Of a DNA stretch of 64,000 bases, positions 42,901 through 54,900 are shown in pieces. The notes under the pieces were generated by a model, which saw only the letters and a list, made by a program, of their open reading frames with translations, was not told the origin of the DNA and made no database searches. This stretch comes from Bolinopsis microptera. Lineage: Eukaryota > Ctenophora > Tentaculata > Lobata > Bolinopsidae. The stretch spans positions 19,124,837 to 19,188,836 of the forward strand of contig NC_087073.1 in the NCBI RefSeq assembly GCF_026151205.1, in the 5' to 3' direction. The first letter of the stretch is position 1. Each line of letters starts with the position of its first letter. Both the position numbers and the translations under genes were made by a program.

Positions 42901-45900
42901 TTGTCATCATGGCAACAAGATCCCTTTTGGACATCAAATCAACATGACGTACTGAACATAATTACGTTGCAAGATGTAAATTTATCAATTCCTCGCATGG
43001 ACCGCAAAAATGTCCGGTATTTTGAGAATTTCGGTTTCACTGTAAATAAGTTTTGCCATACCAAACATCTCTGTAACAAACAGTGCATAATTTGGATTTA
43101 TTTCAGAATATGAAAGAGCGTAAAGCAAAACAGAAGGTAGCTCAGCTCCCTACCAGAATTCTGAAGATAAACGAGCCCTCGTCTGAGTGTACCATTTGTT
43201 TGGAGGAGAAAAAGTTCCCGTCGGTATGTGTCATTTAATGTTTTTAGTACGTGTCATTTAATGTTATTTCAATAATTATTACTTCTACAGTAAAACCCCG
43301 ATTGTTTCTAGATCGATTCCATTCCACAATACCTAGTGATTTAACATTTACAACTTGGCATTAACCTATAGAGTATAGATCTCAGTATAACCTTATTACT
43401 GACTTGTAGTAACTGCACATTCCACATCAATCAACATTTGAACATGAACTTCCAATGAACTAATAAAAGAATTGAGTTATAACTCAATAGATAAATATAC
43501 ATTAATATAAATAAATATAGTTATATTAGGATTACTCTGTGCAGTAAATACATGCTGCAGTTATTTTTCTTTGATAAGGATGGTTGACCGTATTATAATT
43601 AATGATTGGCCGTGTTTGAATATTTTATACCAAACTCTTAAGACATTTTATGAGATAAATACACTCTCATATTATCGAAATACACTCTCATATTATCGAA
43701 ATACACTCTCATATTATCGAAATACACTCTCACTGCCGTTTTAAAATTGTTAGCTCTCGTTATCGCACTGCTTATCTCTTGATAATTACACCGCTACTGC
43801 GCTGCTAGCTTGTTGTGCTGATCTTTACGATGGCAGATTTGGACTTGGAAAGTATCAATTACATGTGGAATGAGATGTTCACCTGGAGCAAAGAGACTCT
43901 GAAGAAATTTGGCAAGCCTTACGGAAAGTTAAAGGACATTGCGGACGCTAAGAACTTCAACAGACTGAATAAGCCGGAGATTGTCGATGTGTGTGGTCGA
44001 TCTTTTGAGTACACGAACTATCTTATGGAGACCGTTGAAGCGTATAAGAATGTGTTGACCAGACTTCAGCGTCAGTTAATTGAGAAGCAAGAGCAGGTTA
44101 TCAGTGTTCAGGCCGAGCTATCAGCTAGCTGATAGCAGCTTGCAAGACTGAGCAACTTGAAGCGATGAAGAAAACTGTTTCAAGTTCAGTTGCTGATTCA
44201 GTGAAAGCGGAGTTCCAATCTTACAGCTCAGTCGTTCAAAGTTTGCCAGCACAGTCTCCAGTAATCAGCCCGGAAGCATTGACGTCTGTAGTCAAAACTA
44301 TTGTTGCAGAGGAGGACCGCAGCAGGAACCTTCTTATCTTCGGTCTGCCTGAGGAAAAAGAAGAGAAGCTCGAATCTCAAGTCAGTGAAGTTCTGGAAAC
44401 TATTGGCATAAAGCCAAAAGTAGAGGCTCAGAGAATAGGAAAAAAGAAAACGGTTGACTCAACGCGACCAGTTAAAGTTATCACCTCAAACTCGCTCATC
44501 GTTAATCAGATTCTGAGGAATGCCAGGAACCTGCGGCAGAGTGAGAAGTTTAAGACAGTTTTCTTGAGCCCTGATCGGTCTGTCGAACAGAGGAAGCTCC
44601 GGAAAGATCTGGTACAGGACATGAAGAAGCGGGCACTTGCAGAACCGACCAAAAAGTTTTACATAAAGGACGGGCAAATTTATTGTGCCGATGAGAGCAA
44701 CGGTTGACAACTTTTTTTGAGTCTGTGTTTCGTGTGCTGTTTTGATATGTTTTGGACCATGTTTGTGAGGGACATATTGGTAGCTGTAGTTATTTTCTAT
44801 ACAAGACTGAATAGTCTTCAGGCTTTAGCTGAGCTTTAATTTTCGACGCAGATTTGTTGAGCCACTAGTCCATGATGGGGAATATAAACAATATATTTAA
44901 CTCTTAATGGTCATAGCTACTTTTAATTTCATGAATCATACAGATTTTAAAGTACGCTGGTACAATTTTTATCTTATTAAATTGCTGTTCAATATCTATT
45001 TTAGTAAACATTAACTGGGGTAGTAAAACCCAGTTCCCAATCAGAATATTAGCTAGGCCCAGGCCATATCACTGACCTTTAATTTTATGTCCTGTATCTG
45101 ACTGAAAAGCCGCACAATGTTTTGAGTATACGAGGTTTGTGATGTTATTTGGGTTTATTGGGGTCTATAGATCAAAAAAAATTTGGGTAGACAAAAAGTT
45201 ATGTGTCCACCAGGTCTGTGGCCACGCCCTTTTATATGATCGTGGGAAAATCTTACCTTTTCCTAATATAAATTCATATTTGCTCAATCAAAGCAAGTAG
45301 GGTATCAAAACTAATGTCCTTTGACCCAAGAAATCGATTGGTGACATCTATTTGACTTTCAGACCACTCCCAGATAAGATAACCACGCCCATAAATTACA
45401 ATTGAGCGTAAAAATTTCCAAAAATGTAAGCAATTTTTTTGGGCAAGTTGGGTGTTGAGACCTATGTTTTTTGACCCAAGAAATCGATTGGTGACATCTA
45501 TTCGACATTCAGACCACTCCCAGATAAGATAACCACGCCCATATTTACAATCGAGCGCCAAGAATTCCCAAATACTCATATTATGGATCTGAAGACATTC
45601 CCACTTCCGGCCCGGGGTTTGAGACTTGGAATAGCTCAAGTGACCCATCAGAAACAAATATGGCCTGGGTAGAAATTGTTACTATGGTGCAGTTTTGCGC
45701 AATTGACCACGCCCTTTTTTTGGCACTTTTGCGACTTTAAAATCAAAATAACTCCGCTTCTAATTGGAATTTAAAGCTCAACTTGGCTTTGAAGTTGTTC
45801 AGAATCATCACATTTAGGGGGGTAGAGCATATTTCTAAAGTCACTAGACATCAGGTTGTTGAGTTATGTGACCACACCCTTTTTTCTCTCGAGAGTCATA

Positions 45901-48900
45901 ATTTGCACACTTAATACGAGATATCTCGGCTTCTGATTGAGCTAGGTGCTTATCCGGGGCATTAACTTGTTCAAAATCATCAGTTTAAGTAGGGTAGAGC
46001 ATAATTTCAAAGTCCTCAAAGATCAGGTTGTTGAGTTTTTTGGCCAAAACCTATTTTTAAGCTCTTGCGAGTAGCAATTGCAGCGCTTAAAATTAAAATT
46101 ACTCAGCTTCTGATTGAAGTTAGGAGCTAAACTCGGGCAGCAAAATGGTCAGAATTATGATATGGAGTGGGGTAGAACGTGGTTTCAAAGTCCTCAGACA
46201 TCAGGTTGTTGAGGTATTAGGCCACACCCTATTCTTACGATATCGCGAGTAGCAATTGACACACTTAATACAAAATATATCGGCTTCTGATTGGAGTAAA
46301 GAGCTAAAATCGGGCAGCAAAATGGTCAGAATTATCATATTAAGTGGGGTTAAGCATAATTTAAAAGTCCTCAAACATCAGGTTGCTGAGGTTTTTGGCC
46401 AAAACCTATTTTAACGCTCTCGCCAGTAGCAATTATAGCACTTAAAATCAATATAACTCGGTTTCTGATCGGAGTTCGAAGCCAAGTGTCGACCGAGTCT
46501 TCGGCCTCGGCCTCGGTTTTACCGAGGAATAGCGATTTTTCCTCGGCCTCGGTCAGGCCTTGTTCGAAGCTGAATTTGGCCATTAACATGCTTATTATGT
46601 TCAGAACTATCACATTGAGAAGTGATCTCAAAGTCCTCTGGTATCAGGTTTATGAGTTAATAGACCATAACCTTTACGCGACCAAGACAAAGCTACTTGT
46701 CTATGTAGGGCCTGTCGTGATATCATGGATCGCTTAGGTTCCACCAGGATCTGGTAGTCCTCATAATTCTGCGGCCTCTATGTTTCGTCATCTCGCACAA
46801 CTCTTTAAGAATCTTGTGGATTTGGCATGTGAAAATTTGCAGCCTTCCAGACATTGATATCACGACAGGCCCTATTGTCTATGTTACTGAAGGTAGTTGG
46901 GACAACCGACAAACTCTAAAGATGAACTGCGAACCTTGATGCGGGACAGGGATATATGGAGGGGGTTATCTGGCGTAGATCGGACTTAGTTCTGACATAG
47001 TAGTAGTAGTATTAGTAGTTTACGCATCTGTGATAACAGCATTTCATAATGAAATACTAAGATATCTCCGCTTCTGGTTGGAGTTGAGTGTTAATCTTGG
47101 ACATTAAAATGATCAAAGCTTCGCATTGAATAGAGTACACAGACATCAGGTAGAACCATGATCTAGCCTCTACTCCCCTTACTGCTATAATTCTAAATAT
47201 CTTCATGCCCAGGCTAAGCACCGAACTCCAATCAGAAGCCGAGATACCTTTTAATGAGTTTTGTAATTGTTGCAAGTAAGTGCTTAGAAATATGGTGTGG
47301 CCTAACAACTTAACAACCTGATGACTGAGGACTTTGAAACCTAACTTAATGTGATAATTCTGACCATTTTACTGCCCGAGTTTAGCTCCTAACTCCAATC
47401 AGAGGCTGAGTAATTTTAATTTTAAGCACTGCAATTGCTACTTGCAAGAGCGTAAAAATAGGTTTTGGCCAAAAACCTCAGCAACCTGATGTTTGAGGAC
47501 TTTTAAATTATGCTTAACCCCACTTAATATGATAATTCTGACCATTTTGCTGCCCGAGTTTAGCTCTTTACTCCAATCAGAAGCCGATATATTTTGTATT
47601 AAGTGTGTCAATTGCTACTCGCGATATCGTAAGAATAGGGTGTGGCCTAATACCTCAACAACCTGATGTCTGAGGACTTTGAAACCACGTTCTACCCCAC
47701 TCCATATCATAATTCTGACCATTTTGCTGCCCGAGTTTAGCTCCTAACTTCAATCAGAAGCTGAGTAATTTTAATTTTAAGCGCTGCAATTGCTACTCGC
47801 AAGAGCGTAAAAATAGGTTTTGGCCAAAAAACTCAACAACCTGATCTTTGAGGACTTTGAAATTATGCTCTACCCTACTTAAACTGATGATTTTGAACAA
47901 GTTAATGCCCCGGATAAGCACCTAGCTCAATCAGAAGCCGAGATATCTGGTATTTAGTGTGCAAATTATGACTCTCGAGAGAAAAAAAGGGTGTGGTCAT
48001 ATAACTCAACAACCTGATGTCTAGTGACTTTAGAAATATGCTCTACCCCCCTAAATGTGATGATTCTGAACAACTTTAAAGCCAAGTTGAGCTTTAAATT
48101 CCAATTAGAAGCGGAGTTATTTTGATTTTAAAGTCGCAAAAGTGCCAAAAAAAGGGCGTGGTCAATTGCGCAAAACTGCACCATAGTAACAATTTCTACC
48201 CAGGCCATATTTGTTTCTGATGGGTCACTTGAGCTATTCCAAGTCTCAAACCCCGGGCCGGAAGTTATATAGACGGGAATGTCTTCAGATCCATATGAGT
48301 ATTTGGGAATTCTTGGCGCTCGATTGTAAATATGGGCGTGGTTATCTTATCTGGGAGTGGTCTGAAAGTCAAATAGATGTCACCAATCGATTTCTTGGGT
48401 CAAAAAACATAGGTCTCAACACCCAACTTGCCCAAAAAATTGCTTACATTTTTGGAAATTTTTACGCTCAATTGTAAATATGGGCGTGGTTATCTTATCT
48501 GGGAGTGGTCTGAAAGTCAAATAGATGTCACCAATCGATTTCTTGGGTCAAAAAACATTAGTTTTGATACCATACTTGCTTTGATTGAGCAAATATGAAT
48601 TTATACTAGGAAAAGGTAAGATTTTCCCACGATCATATAAAAGGGCGTGGCCACAGACCTGGTGGACACATAACTTTTTGTCTACCCAAATTTTTTTTGA
48701 TCTATAGACCCCAATAAACCCAAATAACATCACAAACCTCGTATACTCAAAACATTGTGCGGCTTTTCAGTCAGATACTTGATAATATATCATTCTGAAT
48801 TACGCAAATAATGTTGCGTGTGAGTAGTGAATTCTGGGCTGAGAAATATCCCGAGAAACATTACACAGATAGAAAAGGCGATATATGAAACTTGTAATCG

Positions 48901-51900
48901 CTTCCTACACTGTACAGTGTACAATCTTTCCTAGAAATATTTGAATTGATTCAGGTAATACAATAATCATACCTATAAAACTATGTGGCCCCCTCGTACT
49001 GAAGTATCTCCTTAACTTACTGTAACATTTTGATGATGTCTCCAGACTATCACCTGATGTAGGCAGTAAAGGACCGATCAGCCGATAACTCTAAAATCTG
49101 AAATGAAACTTAGAATTATAATCGAAAGGGAAAGCTTGTGGATATAAATTTTTATCCGTCTCCTTTGGGGTTGTTTCCTCCGCCCTATATGGTGTTTTCA
49201 GTACAACAATTAAAACAAGGATTTGAAGTACTTTGCCAACAGGATTTGGGCTGGCTGGTCTAATACAAATTGTTAAAATTTTGATGCTATTAAAATAAGT
49301 TCAACTTTCCACATTTTGGCTTGCCCGATTCATTATCAGATCAGCACGAAAATTGTATTGTCAATACATGAAACATTAACGTGCAGCACGTACAGCAAAC
49401 AGTGTGTGTTCATGTTAATTAACACTGTTATTGTGTAACTCAATATTCTCATTTGTGACGAGCTGTGTACCTGTGTAACGGAGCTGTATAGTTGGAGTTG
49501 TGCCAAGTTATACTCCTCCTCCTCACATTTCAATATAACTCATTTCACGCAAAACATAATGTAGTGTCAAACCCTGTAGTGTGCACACTGTTATATATAA
49601 CATATATATATATATGTTAGACCATAATATATTACATTATCTCATACCGTGTAGTGTCGATACTGGGTGTGTGATTTGAAAGGATCTCTTTTCCTCAGAC
49701 TTTTCCTCAGACCCTACCTCATCTTCCATGCCGTACCAACCTGCAACAAACGTGATAATAGTCCAATGAGATGGTAAGGTCACGTCATCTGAGTGTTGAT
49801 TTGGTGTTCTTTGCACGAGCACTGTACAGAGCTGTACAGTTGGAGAGATTCAAGTGAGAGGAGTCTGTCGACGTCATACGGTGCACTGCACGTGACACTG
49901 CAATCACGTGACACTGCAGTCACGTGACACTAAGCTGCAGAGCTGCAGTCTCACTTTAGTGTGAGTGTAAACTATTAGCCGGGTTTTATAATAAGAAGTC
50001 GCACTTTGCTGGTCTCATTTATTGGCGCCCTCAGTCACACCCTCCACAACAATTATTTCATCTCAACTTCATACCTAGTCACACCCTCCTCAGTACTTGT
50101 TCCACATTTACTTCACTCTCTGTAGCAAATGTTCCTCCTTATCTTTGCCCTCACCCTGAGGTGCTTATCTATCGGATGAAGAATTTCGATGGGGCCGGAA
50201 TCATATCCACTATCCAGAACAAAGGTTCCAGAATGAAGGTTCCAGAATGAAGGTTCCAGAATAAAGGTTCCAGTTGATTACTGTTCAATGTTCATTGTTT
50301 CAACTTTACTTCGCTCGACTTGTGCTGCTAATCTACGGGAATCAGGATTTCACTCAAACCACCGCCTAAACTAATGTTTCAATCGGGCCGGATTTAGGAG
50401 CCAAACTGAAATTTCAATTAGGACGGAATAATATCCATATAATTTAGATGACGTATTTTATGCGAAGTACGTGCTAAGATGATGTAACTGTGATGTTAAT
50501 CGTTCTAATAAAGTTGACGGCTTTTCACTCAACCTACCTTTGAACTGTCTGCAGTCTGGTCCTCGTTTTCCTGCATTCTTTCCACGTGAGGTTTTAGTGC
50601 GAGACTCGTTGAAATGGAACGATAAGTTCGGCGTGCAATCGGGCTATTAAATTGTTTCACATCGTGACTCGTGTATCATGTTCTACTTACATTCTCTCTC
50701 AAGTCTGCCGACCCGGATGAATAGAAATTGTGAATCATTCATTTTAATGTCACTAATTCCCGGGGCAGGGCCGAGTTGGAACTACATGTTGTGATTACGT
50801 CATGGATAAGTTACGTGACTCATTACAATGCCCAGCCGCTGCACCGTAAAACTAAAGATTTCACGTGTCTAGAAATGTGTCTGATGATGAGTTTATAATG
50901 CACTCCCATTCGACAAAGAGATCTCTCAAAGGGTGCATCTGAGCCGTTCCGTGCAAAAGTATTTAATTAATATTGGTGGTCTATTTTAAAGTGATGGTCT
51001 ACATATAACGTACAGTGATGGCATATATATTTAAAAGTAATGGTAATGTTTCACGCGGAGTAGTGTATGACGTTGTGTTGGACATCAGTGCTTAGTACAT
51101 AATGGGGCATTAAGTTATGGAAGTTGGATGTAAACGCTAAGTTATTAGTCGTGAACTAATGGAAGTTGGATGTCACTGACGATTTGGTGCCTTGATTTAA
51201 CCGTACTTTTTACTGTGATCTTTTAGTGCCACTGATATTGGGTGTCGCCAATATGAGTGTCACTGATATTGGGTGTCACCAATATGAGTGTTACACCAAA
51301 ACTAAGGAAATGTAACATACACTACTCTGGCTTCGTGGCGCGAAGGTTCCCTTTTGTTGCCGCATTGTCACTAGTGACATACCTACAGCCCGGATGAAAT
51401 ACCTATTAAATCACTCTCAGAGATAATATTAAATATCACCGTCCCCTGCTGATTAGAGAAATATTTCGTGGATGTTCATTTAATTTTCACGCTCTGGCGT
51501 CACCATTGTTAACATGGTGAAATATCAATCTCATTTTTGTTGCTTACTAATGGGTAAAAGCCTGAGATATTAAATGAAATGTTGGTTAAGTGAGACAAAG
51601 TCAGGACATTGTGTTGGTAGTGGTCCCACTAGAAGAAATAAAAGCAATCACACTAAATTAGGACAAACTTTTAATCATTTATTACATATTAATGTAGCTC
51701 CGACATTTTCACAATAACGTGTTCAAGGAGGAGCTTCACACTCCACCCGATCCTAACTACGCCGACATTCTATTTTTAGAACTTCAATAGTAGTGACCCA
51801 ACAGTACAGTAGTTAAGTTTTAACTAACTGTTAGTAAAATCTACAACTGCAACATACTATAACTTATTATATGGTCAGTTAGTTTACTGCGACACCACAG

Positions 51901-54900
51901 TGTCACCCTGTCAGAAGTTCTAATATACTATTCACTGAAGCACCCTGTCAGAAGTACTCATGTATAATACCGAAATATGTGTTTAAAAAGGCACAACATG
52001 TCCCGAGTTAAGTAGGGTGCAACACTTAACTGAATTATAACCTTCATAACGACAATTGATTATCGTACACCCCCTTACACAATTCAACTTTAAAAGGTTC
52101 GTGACAATTATTATAGTGTAGGGTATTTTATTATTAGGAATTTAGGAACCAACATGACATAACAACAATTTTAACAATTTTTTGTGACAATGATACCTGG
52201 CACCTGCTATTTATAAGTAGGTAGATGACAAGTGAGAGTGAAGTGACACTGTACTGTTAACAAAGTGAAAGTGAAATATAACGTTACCATTGTTTAAGAA
52301 AGTGAAAGTGAAATATAACATTAACATTGTTTAAGAAAGTGAAAGTGAATTATAACACCAACATTGTTTCAGAAAGTTAAAGTGTTGCAATGTGGTCACG
52401 AGTACCATGACCCCTGTATAACACCTTGGCTTGTATCTCACGGTACATGTCCCCTCTGCAAATATAACGTCCTCGACGGTAAGCAATCTTTATCATCCAC
52501 AGTACCTACTATAATATAATAAAATATATTATAATACTCAATATACATAACCTTATATAATTATATAATATATATACTCAGTGATCTCAATTATACCTTT
52601 GTAAGAGTATTTGAGTTTTCTTTGATCCTAAAAGTTATACTTTACTAAGAGTAGTTATGGGCTATATCCCAATATCCCGTGATGCTCGAGATCACTTAAC
52701 TCACCTTCTAGTCAGAATCATAGTGCAACTTTCCAGATGTAACTTTTAAGAAAGTGATCGACATAATTAAAAAATCTTCGGTACTGGAAGCATCGATTTA
52801 TCCAGAATATATCATACACGCAAATTATAAGTGGGTATTGCAATTTCTTAGATTCAATACCTTACGACATACCTTACAATTTACTTAATGCATACCTTAC
52901 ATACCTTACGAGACATATTTATGTTCGACATAATTTCGGTGACCTAAATGATTTGGGAACGAAAATATGGGAATTTTTACCGAAAACCGCCACATTTCGT
53001 ACCCCAAATTAAATCGAATGGTATTTTATTTGGGGATTTTTTCATCTCCTTATTTAAAAAAAATGAAACCCAATATTTGAGAAAATTAAATACAAAAATC
53101 TTCTCTGATCAGCATCTCGTAAACAATTTCTCTGGAGCCTTTGAAAGTTAGCCTCAACTTAACTTATAATACTCCAGAGGGTATAGGAGACCGACAGTGT
53201 TTGTTATCTTCCACTAATCCCGATATGTCACCGCTGTGGCCAATAAAGGAGTGACAGAGCTTGCTTATTTTTAATGGAACGTGTCCTAAATCATTTTAAA
53301 ATCATTTCATGATCGAATTCTAGTGTTCATTAATTGTTTGATGAATCATATTTATAACTACTATATTGATAAGTTGATAGTAAATCGATAAATTCATAAT
53401 TTTAAAAAATACGTGAAAAATAATTTGGGGAAAATAATGACGGTGATCTCAATTTTGGTAGTCCGAAAATATGGTGTTTTTTTCCCGAAAAACCACCGAA
53501 TTTCGCAGAATTTAAATATGTCTCGTAAAGTAGTCAGGATGGAGAGTACAGACTACTGTGCACATGCTGATGACATATCTATTTTTAGCACTTAGCTGAT
53601 TTTCTGAAAATAAATGTAAGAATTGCAGCTAATTCCACGTTTTTCTCAATTATGGGATATCTGATACACTATATTTTATAGTTGTTCTTTTGAGGGCAAA
53701 ATAAACACGGACATAATGCCAAAGAAATAGGTTACAATGTCAGATTAAAATCCGAATAGTCTACATTAACGAGTTCATTCAAGTGCATGAACATCAAACA
53801 AATCCTTTAAATAACGAGAGCTATTGTTCATCAATGTGACAATAATAAGAAGGGGTATTTTGGAGGTTTCTGTAAAATATTATGTGCAATACACCCACGT
53901 TCTTTGTGAATGTTCTTGAATAATTTACTGAATTTAAAACATCAAGCTTATAGTCTCTTTTTTTATCCGATTTCTGTGAACCAAAGAACTTTTTGTATTA
54001 TTAGGTATTCAAATTTCAATGATAAGCTGGTAACAAAGTCACTGTGTGCATTGCCGATAACAATTTTTCGTGGTACTTAAGGCGACAAATATTTTGAAAT
54101 TATCGAATTCCGGTATAAACTCAAAGAATGTCGGCAGCTTTCACCAAAACAATCTTACCTGGTGAGACTCGCCACAGCGTTCAAATGTCGGCATCTGACC
54201 AAAGACTCATGAAATCACGCTGATGACTTGTTTAAAACCAAGAAATTAAAACAGGCTTCCAGTTCTAAGGATGTTGTTGTGTAGAGTACAACATTGATGA
54301 ACAGTATTCCCTGCTGTACAGTATATAAGTTACTGAATATCATAGCTTTTCTAAGGAAACAATCGATTAAAATGAGACAGCAGTGTAATCGATTACACGG
54401 CGAGTATAATGGCTAATAAACAATTTTATTATGTTTGTTTGATCTTTATCATTCCGTTTGGCCAGCTCTTATCGTTACTGAAGCAAACTTTACCTATCAA
54501 CTTTGTGGAAAAGATATAGTTGATAATTATCTCCGGGAATTATATCCCCGAAAAGTCGTGAACACTGGTAACTGATAATTTCCTGCAAGGGTTGTCAAAG
54601 TATTATCAGGACATACTGCGAGTCACCTCAGACTGGCTGGCGGGAAATTTCAAAACAAATAACAGTTGCGCACTATATAATATATATTACACATTAATGA
54701 CACACAATGACTTGAACACTAGTTGTCACTGATGAGTGATGATATCATGGTTTTGTATCATGATTAAAACATTTGTCTGACTCAACCGGTCGTTTCAATT
54801 TGTATTACACACTATATACAGAAACCGAACAAAATTATAATAAATAAAACCATGGCTAAGTTTCGTGCACCGCAATCGCTCCGCCAAGGCGTCGGGAATT

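Larger units (their letters stand above)
45097..48775. mobile_element. 3.7-kb foldback element with ~1.38-kb inverted arms built of tandem subrepeats
   Basis: The left arm (45097-about 46475) and right arm (about 47390-48775) are near-identical reverse complements. Tips TCTGACTGAAAAGCCGCAC...GTGCGGCTTTTCAGTCAGA are each bordered by TA, so a TA target is plausible (Tc1/mariner-like, inferred). The arms consist of degenerate units of about 130-190 bp, each with a GGGCGTGG/GGGTGTGG motif and an aatcagaagc(c/g)gag block. The extra right-side units (47040-47390) lack a left partner. No transposase was recognised. The centre holds a MITE and a LINE 3' end. It lies in the intron that splits the ligase RING domain. 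Confidence 0.8.

Noticed and set aside
46480-46570. GC-rich ggcctcgg repeats as a regulatory island
   Set aside because: A short local simple repeat in the foldback centre; no further evidence of regulatory function.
52948-53595. Two ORFs sharing a PPHFVP/NHRISQ-like stretch
   Set aside because: They coincide with a diverged ~40-bp DNA repeat, which explains the similarity without coding.
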